Shown piece by piece: positions 1-7,989 of a stretch of 64,000 bases of DNA. Within the stretch, counting starts at the first letter, position 1, and each line of letters opens with the position of its first letter. The notes below the pieces were generated by a model, which did not search any database, was not told where the DNA came from, and saw only the letters and a list, made by a program, of their open reading frames with translations. Made by a program: the position numbers and the translations under genes. Where the stretch lies: positions 124,001 to 188,000 of the forward strand of contig JACKPM010000003.1 of the NCBI GenBank assembly GCA_024233495.1, given 5' to 3'. Origin of the DNA: Chlamydiales bacterium (GTDB lineage: Bacteria; Chlamydiota; Chlamydiia; Chlamydiales; JAAKFR01).

Positions 1-555
1 CAATTTTCCTACAATCGGTTGAAAGGTGCCAATCCAGTTGCCCATGTAGAGATGGCCTCAACAGGTGAAGTAGCATGTTTGGGGGACAACTTGCTTGAGG
101 CATTTTTCGCTTCATGGAGCGCTACCGAGCAAAAATTAAAAGGAAAACGCATTCTTGTTAGTGTAGGAGGGCCAAGTCGAGAGAAACTCATTCCTGAATT
201 GAGAGAGCTCGTGAAACATGGATTTGAGCTTTACACTACACCAGGGACACACGAGGCGTTCGAAAAAGAGGGGATTGCCTCTTTACGCCTCTTCAAGGCA
301 AGCGTGGGCAAAAAACCAAATGTGATTGATATGATCCAAAATCAAGAGGTTGATCTTATCATTAACATTCCCAGAAGTGCTCCTACAACACGGGTCATTA
401 CTGATGGCTACAAAATTCGCCGTCTTGCAATTGATCACAATATCCCGCTGATCACAAACTTGCAAATTGCTACGCTTTTTTTGCACTGCTTGACACAGCC
501 AAAAAAGATCGCGATCAAACCTTGGAGTCAGTATGCAACACCTCATATCCATTGA
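1..555 (+). CDS. carB: Carbamoyl-phosphate synthase large chain, C-terminal end (partial at left edge)
   Basis: The reading frame is open to the left edge of the window, so only the last 184 residues are visible. The start (QFSYNRLKGANPVAHVEM, then ASTGEVACLG) is the end of the second ATP-grasp half of carbamoyl-phosphate synthase. From about residue 45 it runs into an MGS-like allosteric domain (KRILVSVGG, LYTTPGTHEAF, DLIINIP, GYKIRRLAIDHNIPLIT). The enzyme makes carbamoyl phosphate from glutamine, bicarbonate and ATP for pyrimidine and arginine synthesis. It overlaps pyrB by 23 bases, so the two are probably translated together. The MGS domain reads more like that of animal CAD than E. coli CarB. 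Whether a glutaminase part is fused upstream cannot be seen. Identity is secure; the eukaryote-like character is judged by eye. Confidence 0.93.
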   Translation, partial: QFSYNRLKGANPVAHVEMASTGEVACLGDNLLEAFFASWSATEQKLKGKRILVSVGGPSREKLIPELRELVKHGFELYTTPGTHEAFEKEGIASLRLFKASVGKKPNVIDMIQNQEVDLIINIPRSAPTTRVITDGYKIRRLAIDHNIPLITNLQIATLFLHCLTQPKKIAIKPWSQYATPHIH

Positions 556-1369
556 TGATTTGAGTCGTGAAGAGATAGTCAGACTGCTCTCTAAAGTGGG
601 AAAGAGCAGCTCTTTGAAAGGAAAGTTGATTGCAACCTGTTTCTTTGAGCCCTCCACTCGGACACGTCTTTCATTTGAAGCTGCTGCCAAACGGCTTGGT
701 GCTGAAGTGATTGGCTTTTCAGATGCTAAGACTACAGCCGATGCAAAAGGAGAATCTTTATCAGACGCAATAAGAGTGGTGAGCAGCTACGTTGACGTTG
801 TCGTGATTCGGCACCCACGCAAGGGAGCGGCGCATGAAGCGGCGTGTGCCGCCTCCTGTCCTGTCATCAATGCTGGAGATGGGGATGGTGAGCATCCAAC
901 ACAAACTTTGCTCGACCTCTATACAATTTGGCAGTGTCAAGGAAGGCTTAGTGACCTCAATGTGGTGATGTGTGGAGATCTTTTGCATGGCCGCACCGTA
1001 CACTCATTGGTAAAGGCGCTTGCGCACTTTGATGCACATATTTCATATGTCGCGCCGCACAGCTTAGAGATACCTGGCCAAGAGCATTCAAAGTTAGAGG
1101 ATGTGCTGCCTTCTGCAGATATTTTATACATGACGCGTCAGCAGAAAGAGCGCACAGAAAAGGAGAGTGAGTACATTCGGATCACTCTTGAGAATTTAAA
1201 AAATGTAAAACCGAATTTACGTATTTTACACCCACTGCCACGTGTTGATGAGGTTGCGGTGGAAGTGGATGAGACTCCCTATGCCTACTATTTCGAGCAG
1301 GCGAAGAATGGGGTGGCAGTGCGTGAAGTGATTTTGGAGGAGTTGTGCTTGTCCCCTTGCCTGCTGTAA
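533..1369 (+). CDS. pyrB: Aspartate carbamoyltransferase catalytic chain
   Basis: PyrB condenses carbamoyl phosphate with aspartate, the committed step of pyrimidine synthesis. The 278-residue protein has the carbamoyl-phosphate loop FFEPSTRTRLSFE (about residues 38-50), the GDGDGEHPTQTLLDLYT segment, GDLLHGRTVHSL and the aspartate-binding HPLPRVDEV near the C-terminus. It resembles E. coli PyrB but is about 30 residues shorter. No regulatory chain (pyrI) lies nearby, so the enzyme is probably an unregulated trimer. Its start lies inside the end of carB and its end overlaps pyrC by 25 bases. Confidence 0.95.
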   Translation: MQHLISIDDLSREEIVRLLSKVGKSSSLKGKLIATCFFEPSTRTRLSFEAAAKRLGAEVIGFSDAKTTADAKGESLSDAIRVVSSYVDVVVIRHPRKGAAHEAACAASCPVINAGDGDGEHPTQTLLDLYTIWQCQGRLSDLNVVMCGDLLHGRTVHSLVKALAHFDAHISYVAPHSLEIPGQEHSKLEDVLPSADILYMTRQQKERTEKESEYIRITLENLKNVKPNLRILHPLPRVDEVAVEVDETPYAYYFEQAKNGVAVREVILEELCLSPCLL

Positions 1370-2535
1370 TTGATCCCCACGTGCATTTTCGGACGCCGGG
1401 TCATGAGTATAAAGAAGATTGGAGAAGTGGAGCGCGCGCTGCGTTTCGTGGAGGGGTTTCTACGGTTTTTGACATGCCCAACACCTCCCCACCGTGTGTG
1501 ACATGTGCGCGTTTGGAAGAGAAGAAAAAGCAGATCGAAGCGCAACTCGACTTGCCGCTTCGCTACGGTCTATATCTGGGTGCTGATCGCGATCAGTTGA
1601 GTGAGATCGAGCGTGTGAGCAATCATGCTGTGGGGATCAAAGTGTTTATGGCATCGAGCACGGGCACCCTTCTGCTAGACGATGAGGTCGCTTTGGATAG
1701 AGTCTTTTGTCTTGCAGCTGAGCACCACCTTTTGGTTGCTGTGCATGCAGAAGATGAGCTGACATTGATTGCGCATCAAAGAGAGTCTTGCGATCCAGCT
1801 GACCACTCACGCATGCGTCCCAATGTAGCAGCAGCAATCGCAGTTGAGCGGGCAATCACAAAAGCAAAGAAGTATGGAACACGCCTCTACATTTTGCACA
1901 TGAGTACCAAAGAGGAGCTTTCGCTTGTAGAACAGGCGAAACGGGAGGGCGTTGATGTGGCTTGCGAGGTGACGCCTCACCATCTTTTTCTCACAACAGA
2001 TGACTATGCTCGTTTCGGAACGCGCGTCCAAATGAATCCCCCCTTGCGCTCACGTGCCGATTGCGAAGCGCTTTGGGAGGGCGTGCGCAGAGGTCTTATC
2101 GACACTATAGGCACAGATCATGCCCCACATACTTTGGAAGAGAAAGATCTCCCTTTTGGAAAGGCGCCGTCAGGAGTTCCAGGTGTAGAGACCGTGCTCC
2201 CTCTTTTACTCGACGCTGTCAACAAAGGAAAGTTGAGTTTGGAGCGTGTGATTGAATTGACCCACACAAATGTGGCGCGCCTTTTTTGCCTTGGGCACAA
2301 TGACGACACCGTTTGGGTCGACATGAATGAAGAGTGGAGAGTTGGTGACTTTCAAAGCAAGTGTGGATGGAGCCCATTTGAAGGGATGGTGCTAAAAGGG
2401 CGCCCAAAATATCTCAAAGCACAGGGGCGCTTTTTTAACCTACAAAGAGTTGAGGAAATACCACAATCTGAGGTGCTCGCGATGGAACTTCCGCCTTATA
2501 TCTCTCCAAAAGGGAGCTTAGTTCATGCATCGTAG
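1345..2535 (+). CDS. pyrC: Dihydroorotase, short CAD-like form
   Basis: Dihydroorotase cyclises carbamoyl aspartate to dihydroorotate. The 396-residue protein starts at a GTG eight bases after GGAGG, inside the end of pyrB. Metal ligands are visible: DPHVHFR (HxH at residues 12 and 14), the lysine in GIKVFM that should be carboxylated, histidines in VHAED and ILHMST, and the aspartate in GTDHAPHTLEEK. It lacks the N-terminal beta-sandwich segment of ordinary class I dihydroorotases and begins almost at the metal site, as the dihydroorotase domain of animal CAD does. The late motif WSPFEGMVLKG also recalls CAD. The last 25-30 residues have no obvious counterpart in the family. Confidence 0.93.
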   Translation: MLVPLPAVIDPHVHFRTPGHEYKEDWRSGARAAFRGGVSTVFDMPNTSPPCVTCARLEEKKKQIEAQLDLPLRYGLYLGADRDQLSEIERVSNHAVGIKVFMASSTGTLLLDDEVALDRVFCLAAEHHLLVAVHAEDELTLIAHQRESCDPADHSRMRPNVAAAIAVERAITKAKKYGTRLYILHMSTKEELSLVEQAKREGVDVACEVTPHHLFLTTDDYARFGTRVQMNPPLRSRADCEALWEGVRRGLIDTIGTDHAPHTLEEKDLPFGKAPSGVPGVETVLPLLLDAVNKGKLSLERVIELTHTNVARLFCLGHNDDTVWVDMNEEWRVGDFQSKCGWSPFEGMVLKGRPKYLKAQGRFFNLQRVEEIPQSEVLAMELPPYISPKGSLVHAS

Positions 2536-2680
2536 CGCGCACTTCATCAAGCGTTGGATGCAGATTTTTTGCATACATGCCAAGATACTCTTTTCCCTCG
2601 TGCTGGACAACTGTGAGCATTTCGCCAAGTGGGCGCAGCTCCACTGTCATCTTTGTCCCTACAAAAATTCTGCTCTCCAA
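2438..2680 (-). CDS. Possible small protein gene antisense to the pyrC-pyrD junction
   Basis: An 81-codon frame (71 codons from the internal ATG at 2650) opposes the pyr operon. It fills the unusual gap between pyrC and pyrD and runs about 100 bases into the pyrC 3' end. Its residue mix looks coding (TVELRPLGEMLTVVQ, LDEVRATMHELSSLLERYK), with a predicted amphipathic helix near the C-terminus, and its codons resemble the neighbours'. No strong ribosome binding site precedes either start; only a weak AGGG lies before the internal ATG. I do not recognise a family. It could be a real chlamydial small protein, a remnant, or a shadow frame. Confidence 0.35.
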
Positions 2681-2691
2681 GGAGGCCCCCC

Positions 2692-3765
2692 ATGAATCCT
2701 ATTTACGCTATTGACAAGGACTATCTTGAAAATGCGGAAAAAGGGCCTTTCTTTCAAGGGGAGATTCCCAAACGCCTTTTTCCTCCAAAAGAAGAGTGGG
2801 TTGAGTTTCTTGGTTTCAAAGTGGCCACTCCAATCGGCGTACCTGCAGGCCCTCTTCTAAATTCACGGTGGGTTGCCTTTGCAGCGCAGATGGGGTTCGA
2901 TGTGCTCACCTATAAAACGATCCGCAGTGGGGCTCACCCAGCACACCCCCTTCCCAACATGGTGTACGTTGACACCAAGGGAGATCTGACCGAAGAGCGC
3001 GTCGGCAAAACGCTCTATGTTGCGAACAGGCCTCCCAGAACGCTGCGTGAGCTTGCTGCTACAAATTCATTCGGCATTCCATGTCGCGACCCTGAGTATA
3101 TCCTTGAGGACATTCCAAAAGCCGAGGCTGCGCTTCAAGCGGGGCAGGTGATGATCGTCTCTGTTGTGGGCACACCTCGCCCTGGCGAAGATTATGTGGA
3201 AGACTTTGCGAACACAGCGCGTCTTGCAAGAAGAGCAGGAGCCAAAATTATTGAAGCAGACCTCTCATGCCCCAACATCTCAGGCAAAGAGGGAAGTCTC
3301 TTTTCTAACCCCGATAGCGTTGCGCAAATCACAAAGCGCATGGCAGATGCAATCGATGTTCCTCTTGTGATTAAGGTGGGAGCTCTTTTTGACATGGAGA
3401 TGATCCGCGCTGTTTTGAAGGCAGCAAAAAATGCGGGAGCTTCTGCTGTTTGTGGCATTAACACAGTAAGTATGGAGGTGTGCAATAAAGATGGTACCCC
3501 AGCTCTTGGTGAAAATCGACGCAAAGCAGGCGTGTGTGGCAGTTCTATTCGGCAAGCCGCGTTAGATTTTGTGCGCAAAGCACACCAAGTGAATGAGGAA
3601 GAGAATTTAGGTCTTACACTGATGGCGACTGGTGGCGTCACTGAGCCCTTTCACTTTGATGAGTTTTTAGATGCGGGAGCCCAGATTGCCATGAGTGCTC
3701 TTGGCATGATGTGGAACCCCTATTTAGCAATAAGGAGAGAGCATGCTAAGAGAATTTGTACTTGA
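2692..3765 (+). CDS. pyrD: Dihydroorotate dehydrogenase (class 1-like)
   Basis: PyrD oxidises dihydroorotate to orotate using FMN. I chose the ATG at 2692 because AAGGAGG (2679-2685) precedes it; the frame is open further upstream but that part is not family-like. The 357-residue protein contains TNSFG, the active-site loop EADLSCPNISG and the FMN phosphate-binding ATGGV followed by MSALG. A cysteine in the SCPN loop is the catalytic base of class 1 enzymes (class 2 has serine), so it is probably soluble and does not donate to quinone. The electron acceptor cannot be read from sequence, and no pyrK follows. The end overlaps pyrE by 23 bases. Confidence 0.88.
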   Translation: MNPIYAIDKDYLENAEKGPFFQGEIPKRLFPPKEEWVEFLGFKVATPIGVPAGPLLNSRWVAFAAQMGFDVLTYKTIRSGAHPAHPLPNMVYVDTKGDLTEERVGKTLYVANRPPRTLRELAATNSFGIPCRDPEYILEDIPKAEAALQAGQVMIVSVVGTPRPGEDYVEDFANTARLARRAGAKIIEADLSCPNISGKEGSLFSNPDSVAQITKRMADAIDVPLVIKVGALFDMEMIRAVLKAAKNAGASAVCGINTVSMEVCNKDGTPALGENRRKAGVCGSSIRQAALDFVRKAHQVNEEENLGLTLMATGGVTEPFHFDEFLDAGAQIAMSALGMMWNPYLAIRREHAKRICT

Positions 3766-4288
3766 ACTACAGGAAATTGGAGCTATTAAGCATGGAGAGT
3801 TTAAACTCAAAAGCGGTGTGATGTCTCCTATATATATTGACTTAAGGCGTACAGTCTCTTCGCCCAAACTCTTGCGCATGCTAACAAAGATGATTTGGGA
3901 AAAGGTAAAAGAGCGCCATTTTGACTACATTTGTGGCGTGCCTTACACAGCGCTTCCCTTTGCCACAACGCTCTCGCTCGACCACAATATCCCCATGGTG
4001 ATGCGGCGCAAAGAGGTGAAAGAGCACGGTACAAGGCAGGCGATTGAGGGCGTCTTTGAAAAGGGAAAGAACTGCTTAGTGGTTGAAGATTTAATCACCT
4101 CTGGTATGAGTGTCTTTGAAACTGTGGAAGCACTTGAGGAGGCAGGGCTTGTCGTGACCGACATCGTTGCTTTTTTAGACCGTGAGGCAGGAGGAAGAAA
4201 GAATATTGAGTCTCTTGGATACAAAATTCATACTCTCATCACCTTGAGCAAAATGTTAGAAATCGTGGAGTCGCATGCAAACGTATAG
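3743..4288 (+). CDS. pyrE: Orotate phosphoribosyltransferase, eukaryotic UMP-synthase-like
   Basis: PyrE transfers phosphoribose from PRPP to orotate to give OMP. The 181-residue protein carries the PRPP motif CLVVEDLITSG (about residues 112-122), with KSGVMSPIYIDLR near the N-terminus and GVPYTALPFAT. These stretches, and TLSKMLEI at the end, match what I recall of the orotate phosphoribosyltransferase half of animal UMP synthase better than E. coli PyrE. It overlaps pyrD by 23 bases and pyrF by 14. The gene order is that of the domains in the fused eukaryotic enzyme. Confidence 0.94.
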   Translation: MLREFVLELQEIGAIKHGEFKLKSGVMSPIYIDLRRTVSSPKLLRMLTKMIWEKVKERHFDYICGVPYTALPFATTLSLDHNIPMVMRRKEVKEHGTRQAIEGVFEKGKNCLVVEDLITSGMSVFETVEALEEAGLVVTDIVAFLDREAGGRKNIESLGYKIHTLITLSKMLEIVESHANV

Positions 4289-5021
4289 CACACGGGCAAA
4301 GAGCTGTTTAAATCCAACGGGGCAGCGACTACTCAATTTGATGGACAAAAAAAAGAGCAACCTCTCTCTTGCAGCAGATGTTACCTCTGCAAAAGAGCTG
4401 CTTAATCTCGCAAATCTTGTTGGACCTGAGATTTGTGTTTTGAAGACGCACATTGATATCGTCACTGACTTCACGCCTGATTTGCCCCATCGCTTGCGAG
4501 AGCTTGCGGAAAAGCACAACTTTCTTCTCTTTGAGGATCGGAAGTTTGCAGACATTGGCAATACGGTGAAGTGGCAGTACCGCGATGGTATTTACCGTAT
4601 CGCTGATTGGGCAGATATCACAAATGCCCACCTCACACCCGGTCCTGGAATTGTGGAAGGGCTAAAGAGTGTGGGGCTTGAAAGAGGGCGCGCACTCCTT
4701 TTGCTTGCTGAGATGAGCTCAAAAGGGAGCCTCACCCACCCAAAAGAGGCAATGAAGTGGGCAGAAGAGCATGCAGAGTTCATCATTGGCTTCATCTGTA
4801 CGCATAAATTGCATTCTGACTTTATTCATTTCACTCCTGGTGTGAAACTTGGAGAAGGTGGAGATGCGTTTGGTCAACAATACCTAACACCTGAGCGCGC
4901 AATTAAAGAGCGCGGTACCGATGTGATCATTGTAGGGCGCGGTATTTATGGCTCTGATGACCCAAAATCCATTGCACAAAAATACAGGGAGATAGGTTGG
5001 GAAGCGTATTCTAGCCTTTAA
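4275..5021 (+). CDS. pyrF: Orotidine 5'-phosphate decarboxylase, eukaryotic type
   Basis: PyrF decarboxylates OMP to UMP, the last step of the pathway. The 248-residue protein has the catalytic charged network FEDRKFADIGNTVK (about residues 90-103) and the phosphate-binding end IIVGRGIYG. CVLKTHIDI, EMSSKGSL and the DFIHFTPGV region are typical of eukaryotic OMP decarboxylases; E. coli PyrF has a different spacing and shorter loops. The first 25 residues look like the linker between the two halves of UMP synthase. This is the last gene of the operon; a promoter for glgC begins nine bases after the stop. Confidence 0.95.
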   Translation: MQTYSTRAKSCLNPTGQRLLNLMDKKKSNLSLAADVTSAKELLNLANLVGPEICVLKTHIDIVTDFTPDLPHRLRELAEKHNFLLFEDRKFADIGNTVKWQYRDGIYRIADWADITNAHLTPGPGIVEGLKSVGLERGRALLLLAEMSSKGSLTHPKEAMKWAEEHAEFIIGFICTHKLHSDFIHFTPGVKLGEGGDAFGQQYLTPERAIKERGTDVIIVGRGIYGSDDPKSIAQKYREIGWEAYSSL

Positions 5022-5029
5022 ATAATTTC

Positions 5030-5059
5030 TTGACAGGCTGCTCATTTCTTCTCTAGAAT
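5030..5059 (+). promoter_or_regulatory. Sigma70-type promoter before glgC
   Basis: TTGACA (5030-5035) and TAGAAT (5054-5059) are separated by 18 bases, just after the pyrF stop and 38 bases before the glgC start. This is one of the best promoter matches in the window. It separates glycogen genes from the pyrimidine operon. Confidence 0.75.
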
Positions 5060-5097
5060 AAAGGGGCAGGCTCTTAATCAACCCTGCAGCAAACCAA

Positions 5098-6447
5098 GTG
5101 TTGATCAACTACACCTCTCAAGCTGTTGAGAAGACTGCTCCTTCAATTCCTCTTGATCGCATTTGTGTGATTGTACTAGGTGGAGGAAAAGGATCGCGTT
5201 TAGATCCGCTCACTAAGACACGTTGTAAACCCGCTGTTTCTTTCGGTGGCCGCTATAGTTTGATTGATGTCCCCATCTCACATTCACTCTCTTCGGGCCT
5301 CACCAATATTTACGTGATTGGGCAGTACTTAGCGTATTCCCTTCACAACCATCTTTCACGCACTTACCTTAACTATGGTGTTCAGCAAAATAGAATCCAA
5401 ATGCTTGTGCCTGAAGAGCGGGATGGTCAGAAGATTTGGTACAAAGGCACAGCAGATGCTGTGCGGCAAAATCTTCACTATTTTGCGGATATCGCAGCAG
5501 ATTATTTTCTTATCTTATCGGGTGATCAGCTCTACAATATCAATTTCCATGACATGGTTGATTTTGGTGTCCAGACAGATGCCTCAATGGTGGTGGCTAC
5601 GCAACCAGTGAATGCTACTGATGCAAAACGGATGGGGTTACTCAAGTTAGCTCATGGCTCAAGTCAGTTGATTGATTTTTTTGAAAAGCCCAAAAGTACT
5701 GATGAGATGGAGCGCTTTTACACCGATGAATTTACACTCCACCGACTTGGCTTTGAAGCTTCTCAAGGGCAGCACTACCTTGGCTCAATGGGGATTTATC
5801 TCTTCAAAAGGCAAGCACTTTTTGAACTGCTTCGGGAGGATCCTCGCGACGACTTTGGAAAGCATCTCATCACAACTGAGATGGAAAAGGGAACTGTGCA
5901 CGGCTATCTCTATGACGGCTATTGGGAAGACATCGGAACGATTGAGTCGTACTACAAAGCGAATTTAGCCTTGGCACACCCCTGCACAGACTTCAAAAGA
6001 GGGTTAAACTGCTATGATGAGAGGAGTTTAATCATCACTAAATCCCATGACCTTCCTGGTGCGCAGATCAGCAACTGCTCTATTTCAAACGTTCTTCTCT
6101 GTGAGGGCTCGGTAATCCGTGCCTCAAAGGTGCATAACAGCGTTGTAGGGATCCGTAATGTGATTGGTGAAGGGTGTCAAATCCAAGAATCTGTCCTACT
6201 TGGAAATGAGTATTACGAACGCGCCCCCCTTTATTCAGGAGATACAGCTCGTATTCCTGGGATTGGGGAAAACACCTTGATCTCAAAGGCGATCATCGAT
6301 GAGAATGTCACTATTGGAAACAATGTGCGTCTTGTTAATGAGGCAGGTCACCGTGAATTTGACTCTCCAGACGGGAGAGTGTTTGTGCGCGATGGCATCA
6401 TTATCGTTCCTCGTGGAGCGCACATACCTAGTAACTACAAATTCTAA
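5098..6447 (+). CDS. glgC: Glucose-1-phosphate adenylyltransferase
   Basis: GlgC makes ADP-glucose from ATP and glucose 1-phosphate, the first committed step of bacterial glycogen synthesis. The 449-residue protein starts with a GTG and no strong ribosome binding site; the TTG immediately after is an alternative. The nucleotidyltransferase domain shows LGGGKGSRLDPLTKTRCKPAV (about residues 30-50), SGDQLY, FFEKPK and YWEDIGTIESYY, followed by left-handed beta-helix repeats (GCQIQESVLLGNEYYE). All family landmarks are present, so it should be active. It precedes the phosphoesterase, as in Chlamydia (CT489-CT488). Confidence 0.95.
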   Translation: MLINYTSQAVEKTAPSIPLDRICVIVLGGGKGSRLDPLTKTRCKPAVSFGGRYSLIDVPISHSLSSGLTNIYVIGQYLAYSLHNHLSRTYLNYGVQQNRIQMLVPEERDGQKIWYKGTADAVRQNLHYFADIAADYFLILSGDQLYNINFHDMVDFGVQTDASMVVATQPVNATDAKRMGLLKLAHGSSQLIDFFEKPKSTDEMERFYTDEFTLHRLGFEASQGQHYLGSMGIYLFKRQALFELLREDPRDDFGKHLITTEMEKGTVHGYLYDGYWEDIGTIESYYKANLALAHPCTDFKRGLNCYDERSLIITKSHDLPGAQISNCSISNVLLCEGSVIRASKVHNSVVGIRNVIGEGCQIQESVLLGNEYYERAPLYSGDTARIPGIGENTLISKAIIDENVTIGNNVRLVNEAGHREFDSPDGRVFVRDGIIIVPRGAHIPSNYKF

Positions 6448-7148
6448 TGCGCGTATTTGCCCTTGCGGATCTCCACCTAAGCGTGGGTGTCCCAGAAAAG
6501 AAGATGGATGTTTTTGGTCCCAAATGGACTCATTACATGGACAAAATGGAAGAGAAGTGGCGCTCTGTTGTGGGCCCCGATGACCTCATCCTCCTTCCAG
6601 GCGATATTTCGTGGGCAATGAAACTAGAAGAGGCCGCTCCTGACTTCGAGTGGATTGAAAAACTGCCTGGCACAAAGGTGATGATTCGCGGCAACCACGA
6701 CTATTGGTGGAGCTCTATCTCGAAAGTGCGTGCGGCTCTTCCTCCTTCTCTGCACGCCATTCACAACGATACTTTCACATTTAACGGTATCACAGTAGCT
6801 GGCACTCGGTTTTGGGATTCCCCCGAATTCAATTTTGGGGGGCAGCAAGAGGTTGATGAGAAGATTTTCAACCGTGAGATTGGCAGGCTCGAAATGAGCT
6901 TGAAAAAGCTCGACCCAAATGCAAAGCGTCGCCTTGCTATGACACATTATCCCCCAATTGGAGCAGATTTAAAGTCTTCAAAGGCGAGTGCCCTTCTCGA
7001 GAAGTACAACGTCTCCCATTGTCTTTTTGGTCACTTGCATGCACTCGATGAAAAGGTGCCGATGTTTGGCGAGAAAAATGGTGTGCACTACATCTTGACG
7101 GCTGCCGACTACATCGACTTCACGCCTAGAATAATATTTGAGCATTAA
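6447..7148 (+). CDS. Calcineurin-like metallophosphoesterase (CT488 type)
   Basis: This 233-residue phosphohydrolase starts at an ATG that shares its A with the glgC stop (TAATG), so the two are translationally coupled. All metal-site motifs are visible: ADLHLS (D8, H10), LLPGDISWA, IRGNHDYWW, MTHYPP and FGHLHA. The substrate is unknown. It is the homologue of the gene next to glgC in C. trachomatis, and the conserved pairing hints at a link with sugar-nucleotide or storage metabolism. The end overlaps the convergent MOMP-like gene by 23 bases. Confidence 0.88.
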   Translation: MRVFALADLHLSVGVPEKKMDVFGPKWTHYMDKMEEKWRSVVGPDDLILLPGDISWAMKLEEAAPDFEWIEKLPGTKVMIRGNHDYWWSSISKVRAALPPSLHAIHNDTFTFNGITVAGTRFWDSPEFNFGGQQEVDEKIFNREIGRLEMSLKKLDPNAKRRLAMTHYPPIGADLKSSKASALLEKYNVSHCLFGHLHALDEKVPMFGEKNGVHYILTAADYIDFTPRIIFEH

Positions 7149-7989
7149 ATGCGAGAGCACGTTGCGAAACAAAACGCCCCTCGAGGTTTAGGCTAAACGC
7201 CTCATTGCCCAAAAGCGTTAGCCCAAGTACATATCCCCATGCCTGTTGCTGTTGCAGCGGATGGAGTGTAATATCGTATGCCTCCACGAGAGGATTCCCC
7301 AGACGCACACTTGCACCATCCATTGTGACACGCGCCGGATTCCACTCAACAGAAAAGTAAGGAAGGACGTCCCATGTCTCATCGATGCAAAAGCGGTAAG
7401 TAGTGCCAAAAGCGAGTAACCACTCATGATATTTAAAGGAAAGTCCGTTTGGGTAGGTCGTCAAAATCGAAACAGTGTCGCCTGCAATGGAGGCCATATT
7501 GGGGCTTGTATAGAAATATGCACCCTCTATCCCAAAGCAAAAATTACACCATGAAATAGTTGAAAAACGCACTCCAGCCCCCCAGCTCCAGTTGGTAGCC
7601 ATATCAAAACAGATTGTCTCATTGGGTGAGACGGTTAAACCGATAATTGGTGCGCCAGAAAATGCACTCGATGTCGCTTCCATATAGGAGGAGGTTGTGC
7701 CAAAAAGGCTGAAAAGATCAAAGCGATTCCACAAGTTAAGACTGAGATAGCCTGCATTAGTGTAAAAAGAGACGCGTCGAATATCAGAAGAGTTGTCGCT
7801 AGCATCCACTTCCATCTGCCGGTTAAAGATATAGTCGCCAGAGAAGCCCACCCGTACAGTGAATTCAGATTTGCAAAACTCGTCGCATGCACACCACACC
7901 ATCTTCGTGTAATACAAAGAGGGTTCACACGGGTTGTCAACAGGAAGAGCCCACAAACTCAAAGGAAAAAGGGCGAGCAAATACTTCAT
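7126..7989 (-). CDS. MOMP-like outer membrane porin
   Basis: The 287-residue protein has a signal peptide (about residues 1-14). The mature start LPVDNPCEPS closely matches the chlamydial major outer membrane protein start LPVGNPAEPS. FTVRVGFSGDYIFNR corresponds to the first MOMP strand, and the end (RALAFNAQILF) has the beta-barrel C-terminus with final phenylalanine. Alternating aromatic strands run throughout. At about 287 residues it is shorter than MOMP (about 390). Several cysteines (NPCEP, CACDEFC, WCNFCF) suggest disulfide cross-linking in the envelope. It overlaps the upstream hypothetical gene by ATGA, so it is last in a copA-led transcript. The family call is by eye. Confidence 0.8.
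   Translation of the reverse strand: MKYLLALFPLSLWALPVDNPCEPSLYYTKMVWCACDEFCKSEFTVRVGFSGDYIFNRQMEVDASDNSSDIRRVSFYTNAGYLSLNLWNRFDLFSLFGTTSSYMEATSSAFSGAPIIGLTVSPNETICFDMATNWSWGAGVRFSTISWCNFCFGIEGAYFYTSPNMASIAGDTVSILTTYPNGLSFKYHEWLLAFGTTYRFCIDETWDVLPYFSVEWNPARVTMDGASVRLGNPLVEAYDITLHPLQQQQAWGYVLGLTLLGNEAFSLNLEGRFVSQRALAFNAQILF

Noticed and set aside
1..1369. carB and pyrB as one fused CAD-like protein
   Set aside because: The two overlap in different frames with a clear carB stop at 555; no fusion is needed or seen.
2629..2691. Longer pyrD start
   Set aside because: The 21 extra residues do not resemble the family, and AAGGAGG sits just before the ATG at 2692.
3192..3641. 149-codon minus-strand frame opposite pyrD
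   Set aside because: It is a shadow of the FMN-binding region of pyrD, with no start signal and no recognisable protein.
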